Assembly (NCBI RefSeq): GCF_009938205.1
Contig: NZ_AP019654.1
Location: 2,260,540-2,324,539 of the forward strand
Reading direction: 5' to 3'
Source of the DNA: Vibrio panuliri
GTDB taxonomy: Bacteria > Pseudomonadota > Gammaproteobacteria > Enterobacterales > Vibrionaceae
Length of the DNA stretch: 64,000 bases
The notes below the pieces were generated by a model that worked only from the letters and a program-made list of their open reading frames with translations, was not told the DNA's origin and did not search any database. The position numbers were made by a program, and so were the translations under genes. Below, one piece after another: positions 35,572 through 44,770 of this stretch (the first letter of the stretch is position 1; each line of letters starts with the position of its first letter).

Positions 35572-35712
35572 GAACAGGTACGCCCTATGAACTGACAGAA
35601 AAGGCATAAGCATGTTCTATGGAGTAGCAGGTAAAGGATAAGCGTGTTCTATGTAGTGACAAGAAAAGCAGAAACCCACTCTATGAAATTACAGAACAGG
35701 CACAAGCACGCT
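35559..35712. repeat. Degenerate tandem array with 32-base period
   Basis: Five units each beginning CTATG start at 35559, 35585, 35617, 35649 and 35681: spacing 26, then 32, 32, 32. Each follows the pattern CTATGNANTNACAGNAAAGG with AAGC(A/G) and a (G/C)(T/C)T end. The first unit is the right end of dispersed repeat copy 2. Confidence 0.7.
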
Positions 35713-35757
35713 CAAAAAGGCGTACAACGCTTCCCTTTGCAATCCCAAATAACGCGC

Positions 35758-35792
35758 ATAAAAAAAGCCCCCATCTTACGATGAGGGCTTTG
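35758..35792 (-). terminator. Rho-independent terminator of adhE
   Basis: On the minus strand AAGCCCTCATCG pairs with a GATGGGGGCTT arm with one bulge, followed by seven T. It lies about 60 bases past the adhE stop. Confidence 0.88.
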
Positions 35793-35854
35793 AACCTTTT
35801 TCCCGAATTAAGGTTACGTGCTAGCGAAAACTTAATTCATAACGGAGAAGCTAA

Positions 35855-38548
35855 TTAAGCACCAGCTTTCTCTTTCTTACCTTTTTTTGCTGCTTCTTGG
35901 TCTGCTTTCTTCTTGATTACAGTAGTACCTTCGAAAGTTTCACCTTCAACAAAAGCTTTACCGTAGTAAGAAGCTAGTAGAACTTCTTTCAGCTCAGTGA
36001 TTAGAGGGTAGCGTGGGTTCGCACCAGTACATTGGTCATCGAACGCTTCTACTGCTAGCTCATCAACTTTCGCTACGAAGTCAGCTTCGTTTACGCCAGC
36101 CGCTTGGATAGACAGTGGAATGTCTAGGTCACCTTTAAGCTCTTCCAACCATGCTAGTAGACGTTCAATCTTCTGAGCAGTGCGGTCACCGGCTTGGCTT
36201 AGGCCTAGGTGGTCAGCAACTTCAGCGTAACGACGACGTGCTTGTGGACGGTCGTATTGAGAGAACGCAGTTTGTTTAGTTGGGTTGTCGTTCGCGTTGT
36301 AACGTACCACGTTAGAGATAAGTAGCGCGTTAGCCAAACCGTGTGGTAGGTGGAACTCAGCACCTAGTTTGTGTGCCATTGAGTGACAAACACCTAGGAA
36401 TGCGTTCGCAAATGCCATACCAGCGATAGTTGCTGCGTTATGTACTTTCTCACGAGCGATTGGGTCGTTAGCACCGTTCGCGTAGCTTGAAGGTAGGTAC
36501 TCTTTAAGCATCTTAAGTGCTTGTAGAGCCTGACCGTCTGAGTATTCGTTCGCTAGAACTGATACGTAAGCTTCTAGAGCGTGAGTTACTGCATCGTAAC
36601 CACCGAATGCTGTTAGAGACTTAGGCATGTTCATAACAAGGTTCGCGTCAACGATAGCCATGTTAGGAGTTAGTTCGTAGTCAGCTAGTGGGTATTTAGC
36701 ACCAGTTTCGTCGTCTGTAACAACCGCGAATGGCGTAACTTCTGAACCTGTACCTGAAGTTGTAGTGATACATACAAGCTCAGCTTTTTGACCCATTTTA
36801 GGGAACTTGTAGATACGTTTACGGATGTCCATAAAGCGCATTGCTAGTTCTTCAAATGCTGTTTCTGGGTGCTCGTACATAACCCACATGATCTTAGCCG
36901 CATCCATTGGTGAACCACCACCTAGCGCTAGGATTACGTCAGGTTGGAAGCTTTGCATTGCATCCGCACCTTTCTTAACTACAGATAGCGTTGGGTCAGC
37001 TTCAACGTCAAAGAACGTTTGAACTTCCATACCTTGAGCTTTCAGTAGTTTCACAACTTCATCTGAGTAGCCATTGTTGAATAGGAAACGGTCAGTTACT
37101 AGGAATGCGCGTTTCTTACCTTCTAGGTCGCTAAGAGCGATTGGAAGGCTACCACGACGGAAGTAGATAGACTTAGGTAGTTTGTGCCACAACATGTTTT
37201 CAGCTCGCTTCGCTACAGTTTTCTTGTTGATTAGGTGCTTAGGACCTACGTTCTCAGAGATAGAGTTACCACCCCAAGAACCACAACCTAGAGTTAGAGA
37301 AGGCGCTACGTTGAAGTTGTAAAGGTCACCGATACCACCGTGAGTAGTTGGGATGTTTACAAGGATACGTGCAGTCTTCATCTTGTCGCCGAAGTAACGG
37401 ATGCGATCAGCGTTTACGTCTTGGTTAGTGTATAGGCCAGATGTGTGACCGATACCACCGATTTCAACCATAGTTACCGCTTGAGCAACTGCGTCTTCGA
37501 AGTTGTCTGCACGGAATAGACCTAGAGTTGGAGATAGTTTCTCGTGAGCAAATGCGTCATCGTATGAAACTTTACCAAGACCTTCACCAACAAGAACTTT
37601 AGTGTCAGCTGGAACTTTAACGCCTGCCATTTCAGCGATTGCTGCTGCTGGCTGACCTACGATTTTCGCGTTTAGGTTACCGTCGATTAGCAAAACTTTA
37701 CGAACTTTGTCCGCTTCAGCTTTGTTTAGAACGTAAGCTTTGTGAGAAGCGAAACGCTCTTTAACTTCGTCGTATACAGAGTCAACAACGATTGCAGCCT
37801 GCTCAGAAGCACATACTACGCCGTTATCGAAAGTTTTAGACATTAGGATAGATGCTACAGCACGTTTGATGTCTGCTGTTTCATCGATAACAACTGGAAC
37901 GTTACCTGCACCTACACCGATTGCTGGTTTACCAGAAGAGTAAGCTGCTTTAACCATGCCTGGACCACCAGTTGCAAGGATAAGAGCGATACCATCGTGC
38001 TTCATAAGAGCGTTAGAAAGCTCAACTGAAGGTTGGTCGATCCAACCGATGATGTCTTTTGGTGCGCCTGCTGCAACTGCTGCATCTAGAACTAGTTTAG
38101 CTGCATCGTTAGTTGAGTTTTTAGCGCGTGGGTGTGGTGAGAAGATGATACCGTTACGAGTCTTCAGAGAGATTAGAGATTTGAAGATCGCTGTAGAGGT
38201 TGGGTTAGTTGTTGGAACGATACCGCAAATGATACCTACAGGCTCTGCGATAGTCATTGTGCCTAGGTTGTCGTCTTCTTCAAGAACGCCACAAGTTTTC
38301 TCATCTTTGTATTTGTTGTAAATGAACTCAGATGCGAAGTGGTTCTTGATTACTTTATCTTCAACAATACCCATACCAGACTCTGCAACCGCTTGTTGTG
38401 CTAGCGGGATACGAGCTTGGTTAGCTGCTAAAGATGCTGCGCGGAAGATCTTGTCTACTTGCTCTTGAGAGTAAGTAGCAAATTCAGCTTGAGCCGCTTT
38501 TACGCGTTCTACTAGAGCATCTAGTTCAGCTAAGTTAGTTACAGGCAT
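35855..38548 (-). CDS. adhE: Bifunctional acetaldehyde-CoA/alcohol dehydrogenase
   Basis: AdhE reduces acetyl-CoA to ethanol in two NADH-dependent steps during fermentation and assembles into spirosomes. The 897 residues hold an N-terminal aldehyde dehydrogenase domain (about 1-440; catalytic Cys in FDNGVVCASEQ) and a C-terminal iron alcohol dehydrogenase domain (about 450-870; GGGSPMDAAKIMWV for NAD and the iron-ligand region with HSMAHKLGAEFHLPHG). Start ATG 38548 has GGAGA upstream. The C-terminal tail is Lys-rich. An FNR-like site lies 150 bases upstream, fitting anaerobic induction. Confidence 0.97.
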   Translation of the reverse strand: MPVTNLAELDALVERVKAAQAEFATYSQEQVDKIFRAASLAANQARIPLAQQAVAESGMGIVEDKVIKNHFASEFIYNKYKDEKTCGVLEEDDNLGTMTIAEPVGIICGIVPTTNPTSTAIFKSLISLKTRNGIIFSPHPRAKNSTNDAAKLVLDAAVAAGAPKDIIGWIDQPSVELSNALMKHDGIALILATGGPGMVKAAYSSGKPAIGVGAGNVPVVIDETADIKRAVASILMSKTFDNGVVCASEQAAIVVDSVYDEVKERFASHKAYVLNKAEADKVRKVLLIDGNLNAKIVGQPAAAIAEMAGVKVPADTKVLVGEGLGKVSYDDAFAHEKLSPTLGLFRADNFEDAVAQAVTMVEIGGIGHTSGLYTNQDVNADRIRYFGDKMKTARILVNIPTTHGGIGDLYNFNVAPSLTLGCGSWGGNSISENVGPKHLINKKTVAKRAENMLWHKLPKSIYFRRGSLPIALSDLEGKKRAFLVTDRFLFNNGYSDEVVKLLKAQGMEVQTFFDVEADPTLSVVKKGADAMQSFQPDVILALGGGSPMDAAKIMWVMYEHPETAFEELAMRFMDIRKRIYKFPKMGQKAELVCITTTSGTGSEVTPFAVVTDDETGAKYPLADYELTPNMAIVDANLVMNMPKSLTAFGGYDAVTHALEAYVSVLANEYSDGQALQALKMLKEYLPSSYANGANDPIAREKVHNAATIAGMAFANAFLGVCHSMAHKLGAEFHLPHGLANALLISNVVRYNANDNPTKQTAFSQYDRPQARRRYAEVADHLGLSQAGDRTAQKIERLLAWLEELKGDLDIPLSIQAAGVNEADFVAKVDELAVEAFDDQCTGANPRYPLITELKEVLLASYYGKAFVEGETFEGTTVIKKKADQEAAKKGKKEKAGA

Positions 38549-38699
38549 AGGGAATCTCCTAAAATTAACAAATATTAAAAACTTTTTATTAAGTCTGTTG
38601 CTCTATATTGCTTCGCCAATACTGTCTGAAGTCCGACTTACAACACGCTTAGTAAATTGCTTTCAGGGCTGAGTATATTATTTCAAGTTGTGAAAAAAA

Positions 38700-38713
38700 T
38701 TGACTTAGATCAG
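38700..38713 (-). promoter_or_regulatory. FNR-like site upstream of adhE
   Basis: TTGACTTAGATCAG fits the FNR pattern TTGAT-N4-ATCAA in eight of ten positions, in the adhE promoter region. Just beside it TTGTGAAAAAAATTGA has one half of a Rex-type site. Both fit redox control; neither is proven. Confidence 0.5.
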
Positions 38714-39200
38714 TTCTCGCAATCTAATTAACCCTAAAGTGGTGCCAACTGGAAACAAATCACCATAACTAATTGAAATAAAACAATAAAAACCCAAAAC
38801 AAAAACTGAACAAAAAAGTAGCAATCGAACCAAAAAACATAGAAAACGACAATAATCTGTAAAAAAATTTCATTTTTTAGCCACACACTTTCATGTAGCT
38901 CCTGAAATTTGTGCTACTAGGAGTATATCGCAACCACATTATCTCTCTACAACTCGACATAATTTTTGTTGAAAGTGTGCGAATGTTAACGTTTATGAAG
39001 CAAAACTCAGAATTGAAAGCCTTGTTGATTAACATTCAACCTCATCTGTATTTACAACAAGCAAACGATAAGATTTTCTCACTCGTAGCAACCTTTATAC
39101 GTTAGTTTTTTTCATTCGTTTACTGAGCCGTTATGCACTACATTATGCGCCGCAATTTACATCTTTATCATTTCAACTCTGTGGACCTTTGAGCGCGACT
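38714..39200. other. Intergenic region between adhE and the MarC gene
   Basis: About 490 AT-rich bases. One 64-codon frame (38911-39105, plus strand) has no recognisable domain or good ribosome site and was not called. The region should contain the promoters of both divergent genes. Confidence 0.45.
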
Positions 39201-39842
39201 ATGCAGACTATTGAGCTAGCTATTTTCCTTCAGTTCTTTCTAGGACTGGTTGCTGCAGTAAACCCAATTGGCATCATGCCTATCTTTGTTTCTTTGACCG
39301 GTCATATGACTTTAGAAGAAAAACGTAAGACCGCACGCACCGCCCATATTGCCATTGCCAGTATTTTGATTATCTCGCTGGTTGCAGGTCAGGTGTTGCT
39401 GGATATGTTCAGCATTTCGCTAGATTCGTTCCGAGTGGTAGGTGGATTGCTGATCCTAACTATTGCCTTTTCGATGATGAGCGGTAAGTTGGGTGAAGAT
39501 AAACAGAACAATCAGGAAAAAAGCGAATACGTTAGCCGCGAGCAAATTGGCGTTGTGCCACTTGCCATGCCTCTATTAGCGGGCCCTGGTGCAATCAGCT
39601 CGACGATTGTCTACGGAGCTCGTCACCCTAACCTTCTTGATACGGTCGGCATCGCGCTGACTATTGTGGTTTTTTGCTTCTGCTCATGGCTTCTCTACCG
39701 CTCTGCCCCGTTTATCGTGCGTTTTCTGGGTCAAACAGGGATCAACATTATTACCCGTATTATGGGTTTGATTTTAGGTGCGCTGGGTATTGAATTTATT
39801 GCGAATGGTTTACGCGGACTGTTTCCAGCATTAATGGGGTAA
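39201..39842 (+). CDS. MarC family integral membrane protein (YchE-like)
   Basis: A 213-residue membrane protein with about six helices; GLVAAVNPIGIMPIFVSLTG at the start and PLAMPLLAGPGAISSTIVY in the middle are typical of the MarC/YhgN/YchE family. Despite the name, a role in antibiotic resistance was not upheld for MarC; the function is open and a small-molecule transporter is often assumed. ATG 39201 is preferred over TTG 39189. In E. coli ychE also lies beside adhE, so the pairing is conserved. It is divergent from adhE, and a K+ channel gene follows after 79 bases. Confidence 0.88.
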   Translation: MQTIELAIFLQFFLGLVAAVNPIGIMPIFVSLTGHMTLEEKRKTARTAHIAIASILIISLVAGQVLLDMFSISLDSFRVVGGLLILTIAFSMMSGKLGEDKQNNQEKSEYVSREQIGVVPLAMPLLAGPGAISSTIVYGARHPNLLDTVGIALTIVVFCFCSWLLYRSAPFIVRFLGQTGINIITRIMGLILGALGIEFIANGLRGLFPALMG

Positions 39843-39921
39843 TATCCCGTTGGCTATGTTGATTAGCCTAACGTTTGCTTTCTGGTATGATGTGACATAA
39901 AGAAAACCACTATGTTGCGTC

Positions 39922-40764
39922 ATGCCTAAATCTTCTTTACAGCATCAGCTATACGTCATTATCTTCGGTACTCACACAACTGCAGGTCGAGTATTTGATA
40001 TTGGCTTAATCATCGCTATCTTAACCTCGCTGCTAGTCCTTGTTCTCGAGTCACTGCCCAATGTGATGGTCGAATGGAGCACTCAACTGCGTTACGGTGA
40101 ATATTTCTTTACCGGGCTATTTACGATTGAGTATATCCTGCGCCTCTACTGCTCTCCGAAACCAAGAGCTTATGCAACCAGCTTTTATGGCATTATCGAT
40201 TTACTAGCCATCCTGCCCACCTATATCGCTATTTTCTTCCCGTCTGTAGCATTTATGGGTGTCATCCGCTTGTTGCGTGTTATGCGGATCTTCCGCGTGC
40301 TTAAATTAGTTCGTTATCTACAAGATTCGAATATTCTCTTACGCTCGCTGTTAATGGCAAAACGTAAGATTTTTATCTTCTTTAATACGGTTGCCATCTT
40401 AGTGACTATTTTCGGCTCTTTGATTTACGTAATCGAGGGGCCACAAAATGGCTTTACCAGTATTCCGCAAAGTATTTATTGGGCAATTGTTACCATTACA
40501 ACGGTGGGATATGGGGACTTAGTACCACAAACCGCATTAGGCAAAGGGCTAGCTTCGCTGACAATGCTCTTGGGCTACTCAATTCTTGCGGTACCAACAG
40601 GGATTATCACCGCCGAGCTCAACAATGAAATGAAGTCGCACCGGACTCTGGTGAAATGTCCTAACTGCTCTAAAACGGGCCATGAGGCGGACGCAATGTA
40701 CTGTAAACACTGTGGTAGTGACCTAGCGGAACCGGATGAACGGGTCGTTCCTGTTGATAAATAG
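39922..40764 (+). CDS. Voltage-gated potassium channel with C-terminal zinc ribbon
   Basis: A six-helix K+ channel subunit of 280 residues. Helices S1-S3 cover about 25-110, the voltage sensor S4 is at 116-131 with arginines every third position (RLLRVMRIFRVLKLVRY), and the pore loop holds the selectivity filter TTVGYGD at 193-199 between S5 and S6. After S6 a short cytoplasmic tail carries two CxxC knuckles (CPNC and CKHCG, about 247-265), a zinc-ribbon-like module instead of the RCK domain of E. coli Kch. It would form tetramers; the tail may tune gating or assembly. Stands alone with a terminator behind it. Confidence 0.9.
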   Translation: MPKSSLQHQLYVIIFGTHTTAGRVFDIGLIIAILTSLLVLVLESLPNVMVEWSTQLRYGEYFFTGLFTIEYILRLYCSPKPRAYATSFYGIIDLLAILPTYIAIFFPSVAFMGVIRLLRVMRIFRVLKLVRYLQDSNILLRSLLMAKRKIFIFFNTVAILVTIFGSLIYVIEGPQNGFTSIPQSIYWAIVTITTVGYGDLVPQTALGKGLASLTMLLGYSILAVPTGIITAELNNEMKSHRTLVKCPNCSKTGHEADAMYCKHCGSDLAEPDERVVPVDK

Positions 40765-40765
40765 C

Positions 40766-40790
40766 AAAAAAGCTCCCTCGGGAGCTTTTC
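40766..40790. terminator. Bidirectional terminator between K+ channel and pilin genes
   Basis: AAGCTCCC and GGGAGCTT form an 8-base stem with a tight TC centre, flanked by A and T runs, between two convergent genes. Confidence 0.88.
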
Positions 40791-40805
40791 TTCTATTGCT
40801 AATCG

Positions 40806-41327
40806 CTAGCAACCATCATCGACCGTTTCAATTTGAACATCCGCCCCCACTTCCATTGCTGCGGTGTATTTTACGTAACACTCTGTCGCTTCAATCTCTG
40901 CATTAAAATCAGAACCGGAGTAATTTTTTAAGTAGCTAGAACGAGTAACAATCCAGTAATCAGGATCTGCAATGCTGCCTTGGTTCTGAGCAGCCCACAC
41001 CCATTCTTTTGTTAGGTCATGGTAGCCCTCATCGAGCTCTAGAAACTCCACTAACCCTTGCTTGTTGACCGAAGGATAACCAAATTGAATGCCACCGTAC
41101 CCATCAATGGTATAGGTTGGTTCGTTTTCTTTCCCTAATACAAGCGCTTTGCTGTGTGCAAGCTCAACCGCATCATGCACTGCGCCAGATACACCCTGTA
41201 ATGCTGCGCGATTGGCGTCATCACTGAGATTGAGAAACTTAGGCATCGCGACCGCTGATAAAATACCCAAGATCACTATCACCACCACCAACTCAATCAA
41301 AGTAAAACCTTGCTTGTACACTCTCAT
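40806..41327 (-). CDS. Type IV prepilin-like protein (MSHA-type)
   Basis: A short prepilin of 173 residues. The six-residue leader ends at the prepilin peptidase site QG|FTLIE, with Glu at +5, followed by the hydrophobic polymerisation helix ELVVVIVILGILSAVAMPKF. The globular part has two Cys near the C-terminus (ECYVKY and DDGC) forming the usual D-region loop. GGAGG precedes ATG 41327. MshA-like length and composition, but no pilus assembly genes are nearby, so it stands as an orphan pilin that probably uses machinery encoded elsewhere. Confidence 0.88.
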   Translation of the reverse strand: MRVYKQGFTLIELVVVIVILGILSAVAMPKFLNLSDDANRAALQGVSGAVHDAVELAHSKALVLGKENEPTYTIDGYGGIQFGYPSVNKQGLVEFLELDEGYHDLTKEWVWAAQNQGSIADPDYWIVTRSSYLKNYSGSDFNAEIEATECYVKYTAAMEVGADVQIETVDDGC

Positions 41328-41530
41328 TTTTTCCTCCGCAATTCGTCACAAAGTTGCCACACTAAGTTGGTCACGTCAGAGAGAAGTCAACATTGAGTCA
41401 ATATCCTTCGAGCAATTGTGTCACTCTAAGTTTTTGTTTTTGATCGCACTTTCATGCAAAACCTCAGTTTTTCGCTGTTCACTTACAAAAGCATCAACAA
41501 AAAACAAAACCCTATATTGGCCTAGAAAAC

Positions 41531-41558
41531 AAAAAGCCACCGCGAAATACGGTGGCTA
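41531..41558 (-). terminator. Rho-independent terminator of asd
   Basis: On the minus strand AGCCACCG pairs with CGGTGGCT around a 7-base loop, followed by TTTTGTTTT. Confidence 0.85.
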
Positions 41559-41588
41559 TCAATCACTAACGATTAAGTAAGTAGTCGG

Positions 41589-42707
41589 TTATTGCTTTTC
41601 TGCAAGGATGATACGCAACGTACGACGTAGTGGCTCTGCCGCCCCCCAAAGAAGTTGGTCGCCCACTGTAAACGCATTTAAGAAATCGTCGCCCATTGCC
41701 ATTTTACGTAGACGGCCTACAGGGATAGATAGCGTTCCGGTTACTTTCGCCGGTGTCAGCTCTTGCGCGGTAATATCACGGTCGTTCGGGATCACTTTCA
41801 CCCAATCGTTATGCGTCGAGATAATCTCTTCGATTTCATCCATCGGCACATTTTGCTTTAGCTTGATGGTAAGCGCTTGAGAGTGACAACGCATCGCACC
41901 GATACGAACACAGGTACCATCAATTGGCACTGGCGAGTCTTGGAAGCCTAAAATTTTGTTAGCTTCTACACCCGCTTTCCACTCTTCTTTGCTCTGACCA
42001 TTATCGCGCTTAACATCAATCCACGGAATCAATGAGCCCGCAAGCGGCACGCCGAACTTGTCTGTTGGAAAAGAACCGCTGCGCATTGTATCTGCAACTT
42101 TCTTGTCGATATCAAGGATAGAGCTTGCAGGGTTGGCTAATTCTGAACTCACTGCATCATTAATCACACCCATTTGGGAGATAAGTTCACGCATATTTTG
42201 CGCGCCTGCACCTGATGCTGCTTGGTAGGTCATCGCACTGGTCCACTCGACTAGACCTTTTTCAAACAGACCGCCCAATCCCATCAACATTAAACTGACC
42301 GTACAGTTACCACCCACAAAGGTATTGGTACCTGAGTGAATACCTTGTTGAATCTGAGCATGGTTAACCGGATCAAGCGTGATAATAGAGTCAGATGCCA
42401 TGCGTAAAGTTGAAGCGGCATCAATCCAGTAGCCTTTCCAACCCGCTTGGCGAAGAGCAGGATAAACCTTCTCTGTATAGCCACCACCTTGACAAGTAAT
42501 TACTGCATCAAGCTGTTTTAAACTCTCAATATCAAATGCATCTTGCAGATCACCAGCATCTTTACCCAAGAAAGGCGCGGGGATGCCCACTTGTGAGGTG
42601 CTGTAAAACACGGGTTCAATAAGGTCGAAATCGCCTTCTTCTACCATTCGTTGCATCAGCACAGAACCTACCATGCCGCGCCACCCAACTAAACCTACTC
42701 TCATCAT
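41589..42707 (-). CDS. asd: Aspartate-semialdehyde dehydrogenase
   Basis: Asd reduces aspartyl phosphate to aspartate semialdehyde, the branch point to lysine, diaminopimelate, threonine and methionine. The 372-residue protein has the NADP motif [15 protein letters not shown], the catalytic Cys in [10 protein letters not shown] and the substrate Arg and His in [13 protein letters not shown]. The start ATG 42707 is five bases after GGAG. It resembles the gammaproteobacterial (E. coli) type; Vibrio often have a second, shorter asd elsewhere. It is divergent from the nhaC-type gene across a 570-base gap; no lysine riboswitch was found there. Confidence 0.95.
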   Translation of the reverse strand: MMRVGLVGWRGMVGSVLMQRMVEEGDFDLIEPVFYSTSQVGIPAPFLGKDAGDLQDAFDIESLKQLDAVITCQGGGYTEKVYPALRQAGWKGYWIDAASTLRMASDSIITLDPVNHAQIQQGIHSGTNTFVGGNCTVSLMLMGLGGLFEKGLVEWTSAMTYQAASGAGAQNMRELISQMGVINDAVSSELANPASSILDIDKKVADTMRSGSFPTDKFGVPLAGSLIPWIDVKRDNGQSKEEWKAGVEANKILGFQDSPVPIDGTCVRIGAMRCHSQALTIKLKQNVPMDEIEEIISTHNDWVKVIPNDRDITAQELTPAKVTGTLSIPVGRLRKMAMGDDFLNAFTVGDQLLWGAAEPLRRTLRIILAEKQ

Positions 42708-42735
42708 CAACTCTCCATGTATTCAATTAAATTGC

Positions 42736-42792
42736 GTATACCCAATTCCCCTCAGAGCGCTCATCCCCTTAAATAAAGTGAATTGGGTATAC
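42736..42792. repeat. 57-base element with 13-base perfect inverted ends
   Basis: GTATACCCAATTC at the left and GAATTGGGTATAC at the right are exact reverse complements around a 31-base centre, directly upstream of asd. It may be a small palindromic mobile element or a stable RNA hairpin in the asd leader. Confidence 0.65.
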
Positions 42793-43276
42793 TCTGACCA
42801 TCTTTCAATTTTCAAACAAAAATCTCAAGCTAAAAATTGAACTTTAGTCAGTTATTTTTAATAAAATGTTGCTATCGAACCTTTTTTATCGCGTTTTCAC
42901 GCTTGCTCTCGTCACTGACACTCCATGCAACTGAACAAATAACCACCGCCACTGTGGCACATTAAGATTACACTTCAACCAAAGCAAAGCTACAGCTCGA
43001 ATGCACAACTTTAACCAAATTAACTATATTTTCACCAATCAGAAGCTAATTTATACAATTAGACCTCATATTCTCGAATTATTCACTCACTTGATGTATG
43101 GTTTCGCCGCAAATAAAAAGGAGTTAACACTCAAAGTCCTTACCTAATGCAACTGTTCCAATAGAAAACCATCACAAACTGATGATTTTCACTAAAAATA
43201 GAGCGAACACGCCATTTATGTCACAAAGTGCATAAACTGGGTAAGGAGTTCGATTTCAATAGCAAAGAGGCTCGCT
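42793..43276. other. Intergenic region before the NhaC gene
   Basis: About 480 AT-rich bases with no gene seen. Near its end TTTATG and CATAAA form a spaced inverted repeat around TCACAAAGTG (43217-43238), of unknown meaning. Confidence 0.4.
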
Positions 43277-44710
43277 ATGACGCAACATCTACCTCGACTG
43301 CCAAGTTTGACACAAGTCGTTGTCTCACTTGGTTTATTTCTACTGATGGCTTTTTCGTTCACAGCCCAGTTAAATCTACCAATCCAGCTAGCACTTTACA
43401 TCGGCTGGTTCATTATCATTACCTTAGGCTTAAGACTTGGTCACAAGTACAAAGAACTTGAACAAGCCGCCTTAAATGGTATTTCGAATGGCCTTGGCGC
43501 GGTACTTATCTTACTCGCCGTCGGAGCATTGGTTGGTACTTGGATCTCTGGCGGTATTGTACCTACCATCATTTACTATGGTCTTAAAGCTATCCACCCT
43601 TCAATTTTCCTTTTAGCTACCATGGTGATCTGCTCATTAACCGCACTGGCAACGGGCACCTCATGGGGTGCAGCAGGTACAGCGGGTATCGCGATGATGG
43701 GAATCGGTCAAGGTTTGGGAGTCCCTGCACCTGTTACTGCCGGTGCGATTCTTTCTGGCTGTTATTTTGGCGACAAGATGTCACCATTATCTGATTCAGT
43801 GATCCTTGCTTCTTCTATGTCTAACGTAGAAGTCATGGAACACATCAAAGGTATGCTACCTATCGCGCTCATTAGCTATGTTATCACTGGTATTCTATTT
43901 ACATTGTTTGGTTTCCACTACGCCGGCAACGTCGATATGTCACAAGTACAAGATGTGATCGCAGCAATGGACAATCAGTTCTACATTACGCCACTTTCAT
44001 TTGTACCCGTGGTGGTTGTATTGGTATTGCTAGCGATGCGAATGCCGTCGTTCCCTGTTATTAGCTTTGGCTCATTGCTCGGCATCATCTGGGCAGTCAC
44101 TGTGCAAGATGTTGACTTTCTAACAGCGTTTAACACCGCTTGGGCACCATTTGCCATTTCTTCTGGGGTGGATTTTATTGACTCGATTTTAAACCGAGGC
44201 GGGATGTCTTCAATGCTTGGCTCTGTCGCGGTAATTGTATTTGGTCTAGGCTTTGGCGGTCTGCTGGATAAAGTCGGTGTGCTAGAAACCATCGCCAAAC
44301 TGTTCGAGCGTCGAGTAAACAACGCAGGCTCGTTGGCGACCTCAACAATTGCCACAGCCTTTATGGGTAATGTTTTTGGCTCGGCAATGTATGTTTCTTT
44401 GATCCTGACACCAAAGATCTGTGCTAAAAACTACGATCGCCTTGGATTTAAGCGCAAGAACTTATCACGCAACGCTGAGTTCGGCGGTACATTAACATCC
44501 GGTATGGTGCCATGGAGTGATAACGGTATTTACATGGCGAGCATTCTTGGTGTCGCGACGTTATCCTACGCACCATTTATGTGGTTAAGCTTTGTTTGTA
44601 TTATCGTCACCATTACTTGCTCATACATGGGTTGGTTCATTGACCGTTGCGAGCCACAAGCGCAAGTAACCACAGATGAAGAAGCTGAACTAAAACAGCA
44701 AACCGCATAA
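43277..44710 (+). CDS. nhaC: NhaC-family Na+/H+ antiporter
   Basis: An inner-membrane protein of 477 residues with about eleven helices. NhaC-family motifs include TALATGTSWGAAGTAGIAM, GAILSGCYFGDKMSPLSDSV and NAEFGGTLTSGMVPWSDNG. These proteins exchange sodium for protons; some Vibrio and Shewanella members are instead thought to move amino acids such as lysine, so the ion role is probable but not certain. AGAGG lies seven bases before the ATG. The gene sits beside asd, is followed by a strong terminator and stands alone. Confidence 0.9.
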   Translation: MTQHLPRLPSLTQVVVSLGLFLLMAFSFTAQLNLPIQLALYIGWFIIITLGLRLGHKYKELEQAALNGISNGLGAVLILLAVGALVGTWISGGIVPTIIYYGLKAIHPSIFLLATMVICSLTALATGTSWGAAGTAGIAMMGIGQGLGVPAPVTAGAILSGCYFGDKMSPLSDSVILASSMSNVEVMEHIKGMLPIALISYVITGILFTLFGFHYAGNVDMSQVQDVIAAMDNQFYITPLSFVPVVVVLVLLAMRMPSFPVISFGSLLGIIWAVTVQDVDFLTAFNTAWAPFAISSGVDFIDSILNRGGMSSMLGSVAVIVFGLGFGGLLDKVGVLETIAKLFERRVNNAGSLATSTIATAFMGNVFGSAMYVSLILTPKICAKNYDRLGFKRKNLSRNAEFGGTLTSGMVPWSDNGIYMASILGVATLSYAPFMWLSFVCIIVTITCSYMGWFIDRCEPQAQVTTDEEAELKQQTA

Positions 44711-44722
44711 AAACATTACTTG

Positions 44723-44755
44723 AGCGCAGCTAATTTAGCTGCGCTTTTTTATTTT
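44723..44755 (+). terminator. Rho-independent terminator of nhaC
   Basis: AGCGCAGCTAA and TTAGCTGCGCT form a near-perfect palindrome with T-rich tail TTTTTATTTT. Confidence 0.92.
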
Positions 44756-44770
44756 CCCAGTCAGCCCAGA

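Noticed and set aside
35559..35712. CRISPR array
   Set aside because: The 32-base period has no constant repeat with unique spacers; the whole unit drifts, and no cas gene is near.
38911..39105. 64-codon plus-strand frame between adhE and the MarC gene
   Set aside because: No recognisable domain, no signal peptide and no convincing ribosome site; it lies in AT-rich promoter DNA.
42711..43276. Lysine riboswitch between asd and nhaC
   Set aside because: Both genes are sometimes under lysine riboswitches, so the conserved L-box blocks were looked for on both strands; none was found. Only a 57-base inverted repeat and AT-rich DNA are present.
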